Shown: positions 1 through 8,303 of the stretch, piece by piece | Layout of the letters: the number at the start of each line of letters is the position of its first letter | How positions within the stretch are numbered: position 1 is the stretch's first letter | NCBI RefSeq assembly: GCF_040783535.2 | Contig: NZ_JBFONW020000002.1 | Location: forward strand, 62,001-126,000 | Source: Aestuariibius insulae | Lineage (GTDB): Bacteria > Pseudomonadota > Alphaproteobacteria > Rhodobacterales > Rhodobacteraceae | Length of the DNA stretch: 64,000 bases | Direction of reading: 5' to 3' | Translations under genes and position numbers: made by a program | The notes under the pieces: generated by a model | What the model was told of the DNA's origin: nothing | What the model saw: only the letters and a program-made list of their open reading frames with translations | Databases searched by the model: none

Positions 1-241
1 TTCGAAGGATGCGGGCTCCGGCTTCGACAGCCAGAGGGTTGGCAGCGGCGATCATCCAGTTCTCGCTGGTCACCGGCTCTCCAGCGCGCTTTGCGTCGAG
101 GGCGGCTTGCGCGGCATCGGAAAGATCGGCGAAGGCCTGCGAGATGGGGGCAGGCGCCTCCGGGGCGACGCTATCGGCCGCGTCCTGCGCGGCGAGGGGC
201 ATCGAGAGGCAGGCCAAGGCCAAAAGTGATGAGCGCAGCAT
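1..241 (-). CDS. ggt: gamma-glutamyltransferase, N-terminal fragment (runs off the left edge)
   Basis: Only the first 80 codons are present, because the gene continues beyond base 1. The start is the ATG read from base 241 on the minus strand. The first 18 or so residues form a signal peptide (MLRSSLLALACLSMPLAAQ). Residues 63-80 (MIAAANPLAVEAGARILR) match the conserved start of the mature gamma-glutamyltranspeptidase fold, in which an AANPLA segment precedes the substrate-binding region. Family members are periplasmic N-terminal nucleophile hydrolases that remove or transfer the gamma-glutamyl group of glutathione; the catalytic threonine would lie outside the window. The identification rests on this short N-terminal match only. 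Confidence 0.72.
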   Translation of the reverse strand, partial: MLRSSLLALACLSMPLAAQDAADSVAPEAPAPISQAFADLSDAAQAALDAKRAGEPVTSENWMIAAANPLAVEAGARILR

Positions 242-323
242 AGATCTCTCTCCCCGAGGTTGATTGACGTTAGGGACAGACTGCGCGCACGCGGACCGAA
301 GGGCAAGCCCCCCGGGGATTAGA

Positions 324-1631
324 TCAGAGCGCGCGAATCTTGAGGCGCGAGAGGCGGTTCTGTTCCTTTTCGACCACCTCGAAGCGGAAGCCGTGGAACG
401 AGAAGACCTGACCTTCGGTCGGGATCATCTGCGCCTCGTGGATCACCAGACCGGCGACGGTATTGGCTTCTTCGTCGGGCAGCGACCAGTCATTGGCGCG
501 GTTGAGATCGCGGATCGTCATCGCGCCATCGACGAGATAGGCGCCGTCATCGGCGCGGGCGATAGGCAAGCCGTCGCCTTGGTCAAACTCATCGGTGATC
601 TCTCCAACGATCTCCTCGAGGATGTCTTCGAGCGTGATAAGGCCCTGCAAGGCGCCATATTCATCTACAACCAGCGCGAAATGCGTATGGCGGCGCAGGA
701 ACTGGCGCATCTGGTCGTCAAGTGTCGTCGTCTCAGGAATAAAATAGGGCGGCATCGCCACATCCATCACCTCGAAGGCAGCCAGATCGGTGGCTTCGGT
801 TTCGGGTGTGCCGCGGTGCTGGTAGATGGCGCGCAGCAGTTCTTTGGCGTGGATGATGCCGACGACGTTTTCCTGCTCGCCTTTATAAAGCGGCAGGCGG
901 GTATGCGGGCTTTCAAGGCACTGTCGCAGAATCTGGTCGGGGTCGGCCTCGCTGTCGATCATCTCGATCCCGGATCGGTGGAGCATGATCTCTTCGACCG
1001 TGCGGTCGGCTAGATCGAGCGCACCTAGGATGCGATCGCGGTCCTCCTTTTCGACGACGCCTTCTGAATGGCCGAGTTGGAGCGCGCCCTCGATCTCTTC
1101 GCGCAAGGCTAGGACATTGCTGTCAGGATCGATCTGCACGCCGAAGAGGCTGAGAACGCGGCGTACCAGCCAGCGGACGGCCGAAACGATGGGCGAGAAA
1201 AGCGTGACGATAACTGAAATCGGTGCGGCGACGAAGGAGGCGGCTGTCTCGGAATTGGTGATTGCGTAGGTTTTTGGCAGCACCTCGGCAAAGATCAGGA
1301 CGAGAAGCGTCATCACAAGTGTAGCCAGCGCAACGCCGCTTTCGCCGAAGGCGCGCGTGAAGATCGCGGTCGCGAGCGATGTGGCGAGGATATTGACGAG
1401 GTTGTTGCCCAAAAGGACCGAGCCGATCAGCCGCTCGCTGTCCTCGGTTATCTTGAGCGCGCGTTCGGCGCCGCGCGAGCCCCGGTCCGCTTTAGAGCGC
1501 AGCTTGCCGCGTGATGCGGCGGTCAGCGCTGTTTCAGATCCCGAGAAGAATCCAGAGAGCACGAGAAGGCACAGGATCGCTCCAGCAGTAATCCAGAAGG
1601 CGGCGTCAAGAGTTGTAGCGGGGGCGTCCAT
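324..1631 (-). CDS. CNNM / HlyC-CorC family membrane protein with CBS pair
   Basis: A 435-aa inner-membrane protein. An N-terminal CNNM (DUF21) domain of about 190 residues holds four hydrophobic stretches and the family motifs FSGSETAL (29-36), GNNLVNI and EVLPKT. A tandem CBS pair follows (about 205-345), including the typical VVDEYG..GLITLEDILEEIVGEI stretch, and then a C-terminal CorC_HlyC domain (about 355-435). The family is linked to magnesium/cobalt efflux or homeostasis; older annotations say 'hemolysin', which has little support. It lies 30 bp downstream of xerD on the same strand, so cotranscription is likely. The transported ion cannot be read from the sequence. Confidence 0.9.
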   Translation of the reverse strand: MDAPATTLDAAFWITAGAILCLLVLSGFFSGSETALTAASRGKLRSKADRGSRGAERALKITEDSERLIGSVLLGNNLVNILATSLATAIFTRAFGESGVALATLVMTLLVLIFAEVLPKTYAITNSETAASFVAAPISVIVTLFSPIVSAVRWLVRRVLSLFGVQIDPDSNVLALREEIEGALQLGHSEGVVEKEDRDRILGALDLADRTVEEIMLHRSGIEMIDSEADPDQILRQCLESPHTRLPLYKGEQENVVGIIHAKELLRAIYQHRGTPETEATDLAAFEVMDVAMPPYFIPETTTLDDQMRQFLRRHTHFALVVDEYGALQGLITLEDILEEIVGEITDEFDQGDGLPIARADDGAYLVDGAMTIRDLNRANDWSLPDEEANTVAGLVIHEAQMIPTEGQVFSFHGFRFEVVEKEQNRLSRLKIRAL

Positions 1632-1661
1632 TGGGGTCCTTGGGCGATAGCGGCTGGCGTT

Positions 1662-2639
1662 TTATCTGTTCGAAATGGGGTCCGCATCAAGGGGCCTGTC
1701 CGGACGGGCGAGCGGATGGTGGTCGAGAACGAGCTGTCTGAGGCGTTCGTCGAGGATATGCGTGTAAATTTCGGTAGTCGCAATGTCCGCGTGGCCCAAA
1801 AGCGTCTGGATCGACCGAAGATCGGCGCCATGAGCCAGAAGATGGGTCGCAAAGGCATGGCGAAGGACGTGGGGCGTGACCTTCGCCAGGTCGATACCAG
1901 CTTTGACCGAGAGTTCTTTAAGAAGCATGTAAAAGGCATGGCGTGTCAGATGCCCTGACTTCCCGCGCGAGGCGAAGAGGAAACGGGAGGGCGGCTTGCC
2001 TGCCGCCCGGGCCGTGTCTTCGGCCCCCTCGCGGGAGGCGAGCCAGTCTGCTAGGCTGCGCCGCGCGGGAGCGGAAAGCGGAACCATACGCTCCTTATCG
2101 CCCTTGCCGCGCACTAAAAGCATCCGAGGATCGCCCCGGACAGCGGCGATGGGTAACGAGACAAGCTCACTCACACGCATGCCGGTGGCATATAGAAGCT
2201 CCATCAAGCAGGCATTGCGGAGGCGGTCGCCTTGGGTCCGGCCATGGGCGCGTGCTGCCTCGAGCAAGGCGTCGACCTCGGCCTCGCTGAGTGTCTTAGG
2301 CAGGCGCTTGTTGCGGCCCGGACCAGCGATCTGGATCGCAGGATTGTCGGAGCGCCAGCCTTCCTCCACCGCGAAGCGGTAGAGCTGTTTGATTGCCGAA
2401 AGACGTCGCGCCCGGGTCGAGCGGGCGAGGCCCTGCGCGTCGCAGTGGATCAGGTAACCTTCGATATCGGTACGTCCGGCGGTGGCGAGATTTAGGTTCT
2501 TTGAAGTCAGCCACGCGGTGAGATCCGAAAGGTCTCGGGCATAGGCGAGCTGGGTGTTCTGGGCTGCACCCAGCTCGGCTGCCTGTGCTTCAAGGAAGGT
2601 TTGGATCCAGCGGCTTGCGGCGTGATCCGGAAGGCTCAC
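1662..2639 (-). CDS. xerD: tyrosine recombinase XerD
   Basis: A 325-aa site-specific recombinase that, with XerC, resolves chromosome dimers at dif. An N-terminal SAM-like core-binding domain (about 10-95) precedes the catalytic domain (about 115-305). The full catalytic set is visible: Arg155 in GMRVSEL, Lys182 in the GKGDKER beta-hairpin, His257 and Arg260 in HVLRHAFATH, His283 in LGHADI and nucleophile Tyr292 in IYTH. Its ATG overlaps the stop of the upstream 509-aa gene by 4 bp, indicating translational coupling. Length and motifs fit housekeeping XerD rather than a phage integrase, and no att-like duplication or mobile cargo is nearby. XerC versus XerD is assigned by similarity and is the only soft point. 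Confidence 0.9.
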   Translation of the reverse strand: MSLPDHAASRWIQTFLEAQAAELGAAQNTQLAYARDLSDLTAWLTSKNLNLATAGRTDIEGYLIHCDAQGLARSTRARRLSAIKQLYRFAVEEGWRSDNPAIQIAGPGRNKRLPKTLSEAEVDALLEAARAHGRTQGDRLRNACLMELLYATGMRVSELVSLPIAAVRGDPRMLLVRGKGDKERMVPLSAPARRSLADWLASREGAEDTARAAGKPPSRFLFASRGKSGHLTRHAFYMLLKELSVKAGIDLAKVTPHVLRHAFATHLLAHGADLRSIQTLLGHADIATTEIYTHILDERLRQLVLDHHPLARPDRPLDADPISNR

Positions 2640-4165
2640 AGCTCGTGGTCCAGGATGAGATACTGAAGTGCTGCGCGGCGGGCCGCATCCTCAAGTCCCG
2701 CCTGCCGCAGGAGCGCGAGTGCGCCGGTAATGCCGGATGGATCACCGTCGCGGCTGTCATGGAAAAGGGCGATGGCTTTGAGTACCGCCTCCCCGAGCTT
2801 GCCATCGTTAAGATCAGCCTGGAGGGCACGGGGCGGGCGCGCGCCGCCGAAGGCCGCGGCGACGGCCTGCTCGGCCGGGGTGCTGGTCGGTGCGGATTTA
2901 CCCATGGCGATCGCGGCGAGAAGACGCGTTGCAGGATCGGTGCCAGCGGCGCTCAAAGCGCGTTCCTCGTAACGGTCGCTGAGGAGGGCGATGCGAAGGG
3001 CGAGCGCAGCGGCCTCGTCATTCAGATCCGCTTCGATAAGCGCGTCTGTATAGCGTGCCGCGAAAGCGGCTTCGGCATGGATCTGGCGCATTGCCTCCCA
3101 TGCGGTCGGCAAGGCAAGTCCGATCGCGTCGTCGCTGCCGGAGGATATGGCGCGGTCAAGTTTCTGGATGGCGGAGACGCGGTCCCAGACGCCACCCGAG
3201 GCGGCGGGCCTGCGGTCATCGGCATAGATGGCGAAGAAGGCATTTGGATCTATGGCTCCGGCACCGATTAGGCGTTCCGCGGCTTGAAGCTGTGATCGCC
3301 AGCCGCTGACGCTGCGCAGATCGGCATTCGCGAAGGCGCGCGGCAGATCGGTGGTGTCCAGCTGATCGCCGACCGCCTCGTAAATACGAAACGTAAGAGG
3401 GCTGGGACGTGGCGGGCGGGGAAGAGGACCTGCCTCTTCAGAATGCGACGGGTCGAGGAAATGCAGAAGGAGCTCTTCTTCTGCAGGGCTCAAGTCACCG
3501 AGCGCGATGGCGGTGTTAAGCGTCAGGGCGGCGGCGGCCCAGTCTCCGTTGCGGGCCCGGCAGAAGATACGGGCCGGGACAGTGGGGGCAAGATCGGGCC
3601 GACGGGACAGGACCTGGCAGGCATGATCCTCCTGCCCGAGCAGCAGATCGATATCGAAGCTGCGCCGGAAGGTGCGCCGGGTCGGTGCATCGACGCCGCC
3701 GATCAGCGCCTGCGCCGGATCAAGCGCGCCGATATCGAGCAGCTTATCAATACGCGCATAAAAAAGCTGGGCCTCGGGCCCCGCGCCCAACGGCGGCTGC
3801 GCTTCGGCGAGAAGGAGCATTCGGGTAAGGCTCTGCAGGGCCGGTAGGGTGTTGACCGGCAAGGCAGTGACGAGAGAGGCCAGCGTATCGGGCGGGCTGG
3901 CTGACCAAAGTGTCGTGGGCAAGCCTGTCGTTGCTGGAGAGAGCAGGCCGAGCTGATCAAGCGTTGGCTGATCCAGCGAGGTCACCGAGATGTCCGGCGT
4001 CGCCACGGCATCGGCAATGGGCGGCTCGCGCAGTTGCGGCTGCCCGGGCGCGGTTTCGACACTGTCGCTGAGCCAGTCGATCGCGGAAAGCGGCTGACCC
4101 ACATTCTCTGCAACTGCGATCTGTCCCAGAACCGGGAGGATCAGATAAAGAGCGGTCCGATGCAT
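2636..4165 (-). CDS. exported alpha-helical protein of unknown function, upstream of xerD
   Basis: A 509-aa protein that I cannot assign to a characterised family. The chosen ATG (base 4165) gives a signal peptide (MHRTALYLILPVLGQIAVAE). A longer in-frame reading to a GTG at 4318 would overlap the 50-aa membrane-protein gene and would hide the signal peptide inside the chain. The mature part is rich in Ala and Leu with many short helix-like segments, suggesting a TPR-like or other alpha-solenoid scaffold in the periplasm. No catalytic motif is evident. It sits 2 bp downstream of the 50-aa gene and overlaps xerD by 4 bp, so the three probably form one transcript divergent from aroK-aroB. Confidence 0.8.
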   Translation of the reverse strand: MHRTALYLILPVLGQIAVAENVGQPLSAIDWLSDSVETAPGQPQLREPPIADAVATPDISVTSLDQPTLDQLGLLSPATTGLPTTLWSASPPDTLASLVTALPVNTLPALQSLTRMLLLAEAQPPLGAGPEAQLFYARIDKLLDIGALDPAQALIGGVDAPTRRTFRRSFDIDLLLGQEDHACQVLSRRPDLAPTVPARIFCRARNGDWAAAALTLNTAIALGDLSPAEEELLLHFLDPSHSEEAGPLPRPPRPSPLTFRIYEAVGDQLDTTDLPRAFANADLRSVSGWRSQLQAAERLIGAGAIDPNAFFAIYADDRRPAASGGVWDRVSAIQKLDRAISSGSDDAIGLALPTAWEAMRQIHAEAAFAARYTDALIEADLNDEAAALALRIALLSDRYEERALSAAGTDPATRLLAAIAMGKSAPTSTPAEQAVAAAFGGARPPRALQADLNDGKLGEAVLKAIALFHDSRDGDPSGITGALALLRQAGLEDAARRAALQYLILDHEL

Positions 4166-4167
4166 CC

Positions 4168-4320
4168 CTATTCCAGATCGAGCGTGATAGGTTCGACAAC
4201 ATCTTCCTGAGCCGGTTCGAAGTCGGCGGGCGTCACGATTGGCCCGACATAGGCATAGGCGATAAATCCCAATGCCGCGAGGACCGCGAGAAACAGTAAA
4301 GCCTTGATGAGACGCCACAT
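4168..4320 (-). CDS. 50-aa single-pass membrane protein
   Basis: A short gene on the minus strand, read from the ATG at 4320 to the TAG at 4168. It has a basic N-terminus (MWRLIK), one hydrophobic segment (about residues 7-26, ALLFLAVLAALGFIAYAYVG) and an acidic C-terminal tail of about 24 residues. The layout predicts an inner-membrane anchor with a soluble tail. Its stop lies 2 bp before the start of the 509-aa exported protein, so the two are probably coupled and may act together. From memory, similar 50-residue proteins occur at this position in Rhodobacteraceae. No function is known to me. Confidence 0.72.
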   Translation of the reverse strand: MWRLIKALLFLAVLAALGFIAYAYVGPIVTPADFEPAQEDVVEPITLDLE

Positions 4321-4441
4321 TCTATAGACCTTTGCCTGCTCTTTGTTATTTGCAGCCGCTTATATATGGCCTTTTCGGCAAGATCACGCCATTCAAGTAT
4401 GGATTTTATCATTAAGCGGCGGCGTGCCGATCGGGGGACAG

Positions 4442-4990
4442 GTGGAGCTGAGGCTGGTCAAGACGGTGGCTTTGGTGGGCATGATGGGCTCGGGCAAGAC
4501 TGCTGTCGGGCGGGCGTTAGCTGCGCGTCTGGACGTGCCGTTTCGCGATAGTGACACCGAGATCGTCGAGGCGGCGCAGGCCAGTATCGCCGAGATCTTT
4601 GAACGGGATGGCGAGGCGTTCTTCCGCGACCGGGAGGCGGAAGTAATCGCGCGTCTTGTGCGGGACGAACCCGTGATTCTGTCAACGGGCGGCGGCGCCT
4701 TTCTGGCGGAGCGCAATCGGCACGTGATCTCGGAGGCCGGGCTGTCGGTCTGGCTGAAGGCGGATCTGGAGCTGCTTTGGGAGCGGGTGCGGCACAAGGA
4801 GACCCGGCCGCTTTTGCAGACGCCTGATCCCAAGGGCACGCTGACCCAAATCTTCAACGCGCGGCAAGACATCTATGCGCTTGCCGATGTCGCGGTCGAG
4901 GCGGAGCCGTGCTTGTCGATTGCCGAGATGGCGGATCGGGTGCTGGCCACCATCTCGGGCCGCACTGATGTTCTGAAGGAGGTGTCCTGA
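4442..4990 (+). CDS. aroK: shikimate kinase
   Basis: Phosphorylates shikimate to shikimate 3-phosphate with ATP, in the cytoplasmic aromatic amino-acid pathway. With a GTG start at 4442 the protein has 182 residues, close to the usual 170-190. Visible motifs are the P-loop GMMGSGKT (13-20), the shikimate-binding FRDSDTEI (34-41), the GGG turn in STGGGAF and the lid arginine in KETRPLL. The frame stays open upstream to 4343 (215 aa), but that extension (FAAAYIWPFRQDH and so on) does not look like part of the kinase. Another GTG at 4424 is possible, so the start is the uncertain part. It overlaps aroB by one base (TGATG). Confidence 0.92.
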   Translation: MELRLVKTVALVGMMGSGKTAVGRALAARLDVPFRDSDTEIVEAAQASIAEIFERDGEAFFRDREAEVIARLVRDEPVILSTGGGAFLAERNRHVISEAGLSVWLKADLELLWERVRHKETRPLLQTPDPKGTLTQIFNARQDIYALADVAVEAEPCLSIAEMADRVLATISGRTDVLKEVS

Positions 4991-6108
4991 TGCCGAGCCA
5001 TGAGACCGTTCACGTGAGCCTGCCGGGGCGCGCCTATGATATCCTGATCGGCCCGGGGCTGATCGAGCGGGCCGCAGAGACGATTGGGCCATTTTTGACG
5101 CAGCCCCGGGTCGCGGTTCTGACGGACGAGCATGTGGCGCGGCACCATCTTGAACCGCTGCGCGCGGCGCTCGAAGGGGCGGGGATCGCAGTCTCGGCGC
5201 TGGTGCTTCCGGCGGGAGAAGCGACGAAGGGCTGGACAGAGTTTTCGCGGGCCACCGAATGGCTTCTGGCCGAGAAGATCGAGCGCAATGATGTGGTCGT
5301 GGCGCTTGGCGGAGGGGTCATCGGGGATCTGGCAGGGTTTGCCGCGGCGGTTCTGCGGCGGGGCGTGCGCTTTGTTCAGGTGCCGACGACGCTGCTGGCG
5401 CAGGTCGATAGTTCGGTCGGCGGCAAGACCGGCATCAATGCGGCTGCGGGAAAGAACCTTGTCGGCGCCTTCCATCAGCCATCGCTTGTACTGGCCGATA
5501 CCGGCTGCCTCGATACGCTGGCCGAGCGGGATCTGAAGGCCGGCTACGGTGAGGTTCTGAAATACGGGCTGCTAGGAGATGCCGACTTCTTCGGTTGGCT
5601 CGAAGGCCGTGGCGCTGCGGTGCTATCCGGCGATGCGGACGCGCGGCTAAGGGCGATCCGGCGGTCCTGCGAAATGAAGGCCGAGATCGTCGTGCGCGAC
5701 GAGACCGAGCAGGGGGACCGGGCGCTGCTCAATCTTGGGCATACGTTTTGCCATGCGTTGGAGGCGGCGACGGAATACAGTGACCGGCTGCTGCACGGGG
5801 AGGGAGTCGCGATCGGCTGCGCGATGGCCTTTGATCTATCAGCACGGTTAGGGCTGTGTTCGCAGGAAGAGCCGAGCCGAGTGCGGGCGCATCTGGCTGA
5901 TCTCGGGCTGAAAGCGGGTCTGGCGGATATCGAGGGGGCGTTGCCGGACGCGGAGGCGCTTCTGGAGCTGATGGCGCAGGACAAGAAGGTGATCGACGGG
6001 CAGTTGCGGTTTGTTCTTGCGCGCGGGATTGGGGAGGCTTTCGTGACCTCGGATGTCCCGCGCGAGACTGTTCTTGCGCTGCTGACCGACGCCTTGGCAG
6101 AGCGCTAG
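4990..6108 (+). CDS. aroB: 3-dehydroquinate synthase
   Basis: Converts DAHP to 3-dehydroquinate, step two of the shikimate pathway, using NAD and a divalent metal. The 372-aa length is typical. The NAD-binding GGGVIGDLAGFAA, the substrate loop KTGINAAAGKNLVGAFHQP and the metal ligand region GHTFCHALE are all present. It is translated directly after aroK (TGATG overlap), so the two form an operon. Its stop codon lies inside a perfect palindrome that also contains the stop of ssb. Confidence 0.96.
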   Translation: MPSHETVHVSLPGRAYDILIGPGLIERAAETIGPFLTQPRVAVLTDEHVARHHLEPLRAALEGAGIAVSALVLPAGEATKGWTEFSRATEWLLAEKIERNDVVVALGGGVIGDLAGFAAAVLRRGVRFVQVPTTLLAQVDSSVGGKTGINAAAGKNLVGAFHQPSLVLADTGCLDTLAERDLKAGYGEVLKYGLLGDADFFGWLEGRGAAVLSGDADARLRAIRRSCEMKAEIVVRDETEQGDRALLNLGHTFCHALEAATEYSDRLLHGEGVAIGCAMAFDLSARLGLCSQEEPSRVRAHLADLGLKAGLADIEGALPDAEALLELMAQDKKVIDGQLRFVLARGIGEAFVTSDVPRETVLALLTDALAER

Positions 6109-6123
6109 GGGCCGGGCCCCTAG
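6105..6123. terminator. palindrome holding both convergent stop codons (aroB/ssb)
   Basis: CTAGGGGCC-G-GGCCCCTAG is a perfect 9-bp inverted repeat around a single central base. The aroB TAG (6106-6108) and the ssb TAG (read from 6122 to 6120) lie symmetrically in the two arms. There is no U-tract on either side. It may act as a shared mRNA 3' end for the two convergent genes. Confidence 0.45.
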
Positions 6124-6635
6124 AACGGAATTTCGTCGTCCAGATCGCTGTTGCTGGGGATTGAGCTGCCGCCGCCCCGACTGCTGCCCTGATCGCTGCC
6201 ATAGCCGCCGCCGTAATCGCCGCCGCTGCTGCCGTAGCCACCCTGATCGCCGCCATAGCCACCGCCACCGCCGCTACCTTCGCCGCGTCCGTCGAGCATC
6301 GTCAGCTCGCTTCGGTAAGGGCGCAAGACAACCTCGGTCGAGTAGCGATCGGCGCCTGACTGGTCCTGCCATTTGCGCGTCTCGAGCTGGCCCTCGATAT
6401 ACACTTTCGAGCCTTTCTTGAGATATTGCTCGGCTACGCGGCCCAGCGGTTCGGAGAAGATGGCAACGGAATGCCATTCGGTCCGCTCGCGGCGTTCGCC
6501 GGTATTCTTGTCCTTCCAGTTCTCGGACGTGGCGATGCGCAGGTTCACAACCTTACCGCCATTCTGGAAATTGCGCACCTCAGGATCGCGGCCAAGATTG
6601 CCGATCAGGATGACTTTGTTGACGGATCCGGCCAT
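6120..6635 (-). CDS. ssb: single-stranded DNA-binding protein
   Basis: Coats ssDNA during replication, repair and recombination and recruits partners through its C-terminal tip. The ATG at 6635 gives 171 residues; it follows a GGAG sequence and starts the canonical MAGSVNKVILIGNLGRDPEVR. A longer open frame to 6986 is not used. The OB fold covers about residues 1-110. A very glycine-rich linker (about 118-158, with GG, GY and SD repeats) leads to the acidic tip DLDDEIPF, the conserved interaction motif. It is divergent from the lytic transglycosylase gene. I found no clear LexA-type repeat in the 169-bp region between them. Confidence 0.96.
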   Translation of the reverse strand: MAGSVNKVILIGNLGRDPEVRNFQNGGKVVNLRIATSENWKDKNTGERRERTEWHSVAIFSEPLGRVAEQYLKKGSKVYIEGQLETRKWQDQSGADRYSTEVVLRPYRSELTMLDGRGEGSGGGGGYGGDQGGYGSSGGDYGGGYGSDQGSSRGGGSSIPSNSDLDDEIPF

Positions 6636-6804
6636 GGGAGGCTCCTTCTTGACGTCGAATCTGCTCTGCTTGAGCGCGACTTTACAACAGCCCATCGCGG
6701 TTAACAGACCCCTAAGAGATGTTCGAGAAGGCTTTTCACGCGGCTCGAAGCGGGTATAGTCCCGGGCAATTGGAAGACGGATATTATTGCTGGGAGTATC
6801 GGGG

Positions 6805-7392
6805 ATGGGGCGTTTGGCAATGGCGGTGGCAACTCTGGCCATCGGATCCACCGGATTTGCGACGGCAGAGCAAGTGTCGACCCGGTCGCGTGCAACGCTC
6901 TTTGACTCGCAGACCAGCGTACTGGATGGACGAGCGGCGCAGCAATATGCGAACTCGGTTCGACTACAGCCATCGCGGATCGTCATTCCGGGTCGTGGCG
7001 ATCAAGGACCGGTTTATGCAGGATCCTATCGCGGGCAGTATCTCGAGCTGGCAAAATCAGCCGCGCGGCGGCATGGCGTGCCAGAAGACCTGTTTGCCCG
7101 GCTAGTTCAGCAGGAGAGCAACTGGAACCCGCGCGCTCGTTCGCACAAGGGCGCAATGGGCCTCGCGCAGCTGATGCCGGGGACTGCGCGTTATCTTCGG
7201 GTTGATGCCAACGATCCGGTACAGAACCTGGAAGGTGGGGCGCGCTATCTCGCGGAGCAGTACAGAGCGTTTGGATCTTGGAGGTTGGCCTTAGCAGCTT
7301 ACAACGCAGGTCCCGGTGCGGTAAAGCGGCACAAGGGTGTGCCGCCTTATCGCGAGACCCGCAACTATGTTCGGGTCATCATGGGCAGTTAA
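6805..7392 (+). CDS. lytic transglycosylase (SLT domain)
   Basis: A 195-aa exported muramidase-like enzyme that would cleave peptidoglycan strands in the periplasm. The ATG at 6805 is chosen because GGGAG lies about 9 bp upstream and because it directly starts a signal peptide (MGRLAMAVATLAIGSTGFATA). The SLT domain occupies about residues 85-190. It carries the catalytic glutamate in LVQQESNWNPRARS, then KGAMGLAQLMPGTA and the AAYNAGPGAV motif. Its stop codon shares TTAA with the stop of the convergent DUF1206 gene. No secretion-system genes are nearby, so a general cell-wall role is more likely than an export-apparatus role. Confidence 0.9.
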   Translation: MGRLAMAVATLAIGSTGFATAEQVSTRSRATLFDSQTSVLDGRAAQQYANSVRLQPSRIVIPGRGDQGPVYAGSYRGQYLELAKSAARRHGVPEDLFARLVQQESNWNPRARSHKGAMGLAQLMPGTARYLRVDANDPVQNLEGGARYLAEQYRAFGSWRLALAAYNAGPGAVKRHKGVPPYRETRNYVRVIMGS

Positions 7393-8243
7393 GCCGCTGC
7401 TGCCTGGCCTTTGTTCTTGGCCTTCCTCGCCAAAGTCTGGACATCATCGCCTGACGCTTTGGGTATAATCCGGTAGGCAGAATTGACGAAACAGAAGAGC
7501 GCGAAGCCCGCTAACCCGAGACAAAGCGCGGTTACCAGGATTTGGCCGTAGATCTGGCCTGAGAGCCATGAGAAAGCCTTGCCCATTCCGCCAGCCTGAG
7601 ATGGATCGGCCTGGAGGGCGGCGATCACGAGGAACACCCCGATGATGCCGACGGTTACGCCCTGCGCGGCCACGCCAGCCTTAAGCGCCCAGTTCCAGTT
7701 ACGGGTGAAGTGGTTTGCCTCGAGCTTTTCGCGGTATTCCTCTTTCCATGCCTTCTTGAGATAGTAGGCGCCCGCGCCTGCGGTGATGACGCCTGCTATG
7801 CCGATGAGCCAAATCCCTGCGGGAAGCGACATGATCTGCCCTGTAATCTCAGCAATCTTGGAGCCTTCGCCGCCGCCGGATTTGGCGGTCACGGCGAGGA
7901 TAAGAACGGCAACGCCGAGTGCGCCGTGGATCAAACCGGTGACGACCTGACCCATGCGGGCAATCGTGGCCTTACCGCCGGAGCCTTCGTCCTCAAGATC
8001 ATAGGTCCCACAGATGATCCGCCAGACCATGTAGCAGAGGAGTCCAACCGCGATGGAGACGAGCGCGGCGGTACCCCAAAGCGAGCCTTCAAGCTGGGCG
8101 AGGGCGGCGCTGGTGCCTTGTGCCTGGCCGCCTTGCCAAATCGTGTAGAGAGAGATTGCAGCGATGGTCACATAAACGAGGCCACGGCCCGCATAGCCCA
8201 GCTGCATGATTGGAATGGCCCAGCCAAAATCCCGGTCGCTCAT
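7389..8243 (-). CDS. DUF1206 membrane protein
   Basis: A 284-aa polytopic inner-membrane protein. About six hydrophobic segments are arranged as three repeats of a two-helix unit, each opening with a GYxGRGxVY- or A..GxxxGxxG-type stretch (first copy LGYAGRGLVYVTIAAIS near 17-33, then MGQVVTGLIHGALGVAVLIL, then ALKAGVAAQGVTVGIIGVF). This three-fold layout is typical of DUF1206, whose function is unknown. The ATG at 8243 follows a GGGAG ribosome site. The C-terminus is charged (ARKAKNKGQ). It converges with the transglycosylase gene and lies about 60 bp from the ABC operon. Confidence 0.85.
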   Translation of the reverse strand: MSDRDFGWAIPIMQLGYAGRGLVYVTIAAISLYTIWQGGQAQGTSAALAQLEGSLWGTAALVSIAVGLLCYMVWRIICGTYDLEDEGSGGKATIARMGQVVTGLIHGALGVAVLILAVTAKSGGGEGSKIAEITGQIMSLPAGIWLIGIAGVITAGAGAYYLKKAWKEEYREKLEANHFTRNWNWALKAGVAAQGVTVGIIGVFLVIAALQADPSQAGGMGKAFSWLSGQIYGQILVTALCLGLAGFALFCFVNSAYRIIPKASGDDVQTLARKAKNKGQAAAA

Positions 8244-8303
8244 GATTGCTCTCCCACCTTGGAACGGAGGGGAAATGCATCAGGCGGGGCGTTCGTTCCG
8301 GCG

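Noticed and set aside
1662..2639. Integrase marking a mobile island
   Set aside because: Sequence and context fit housekeeping XerD; no att duplication, tRNA target or cargo genes.
4166..4318. N-terminal extension of the 509-aa protein to a GTG at 4318
   Set aside because: It overlaps the 50-aa membrane-protein gene in another frame and would bury a clear signal peptide.
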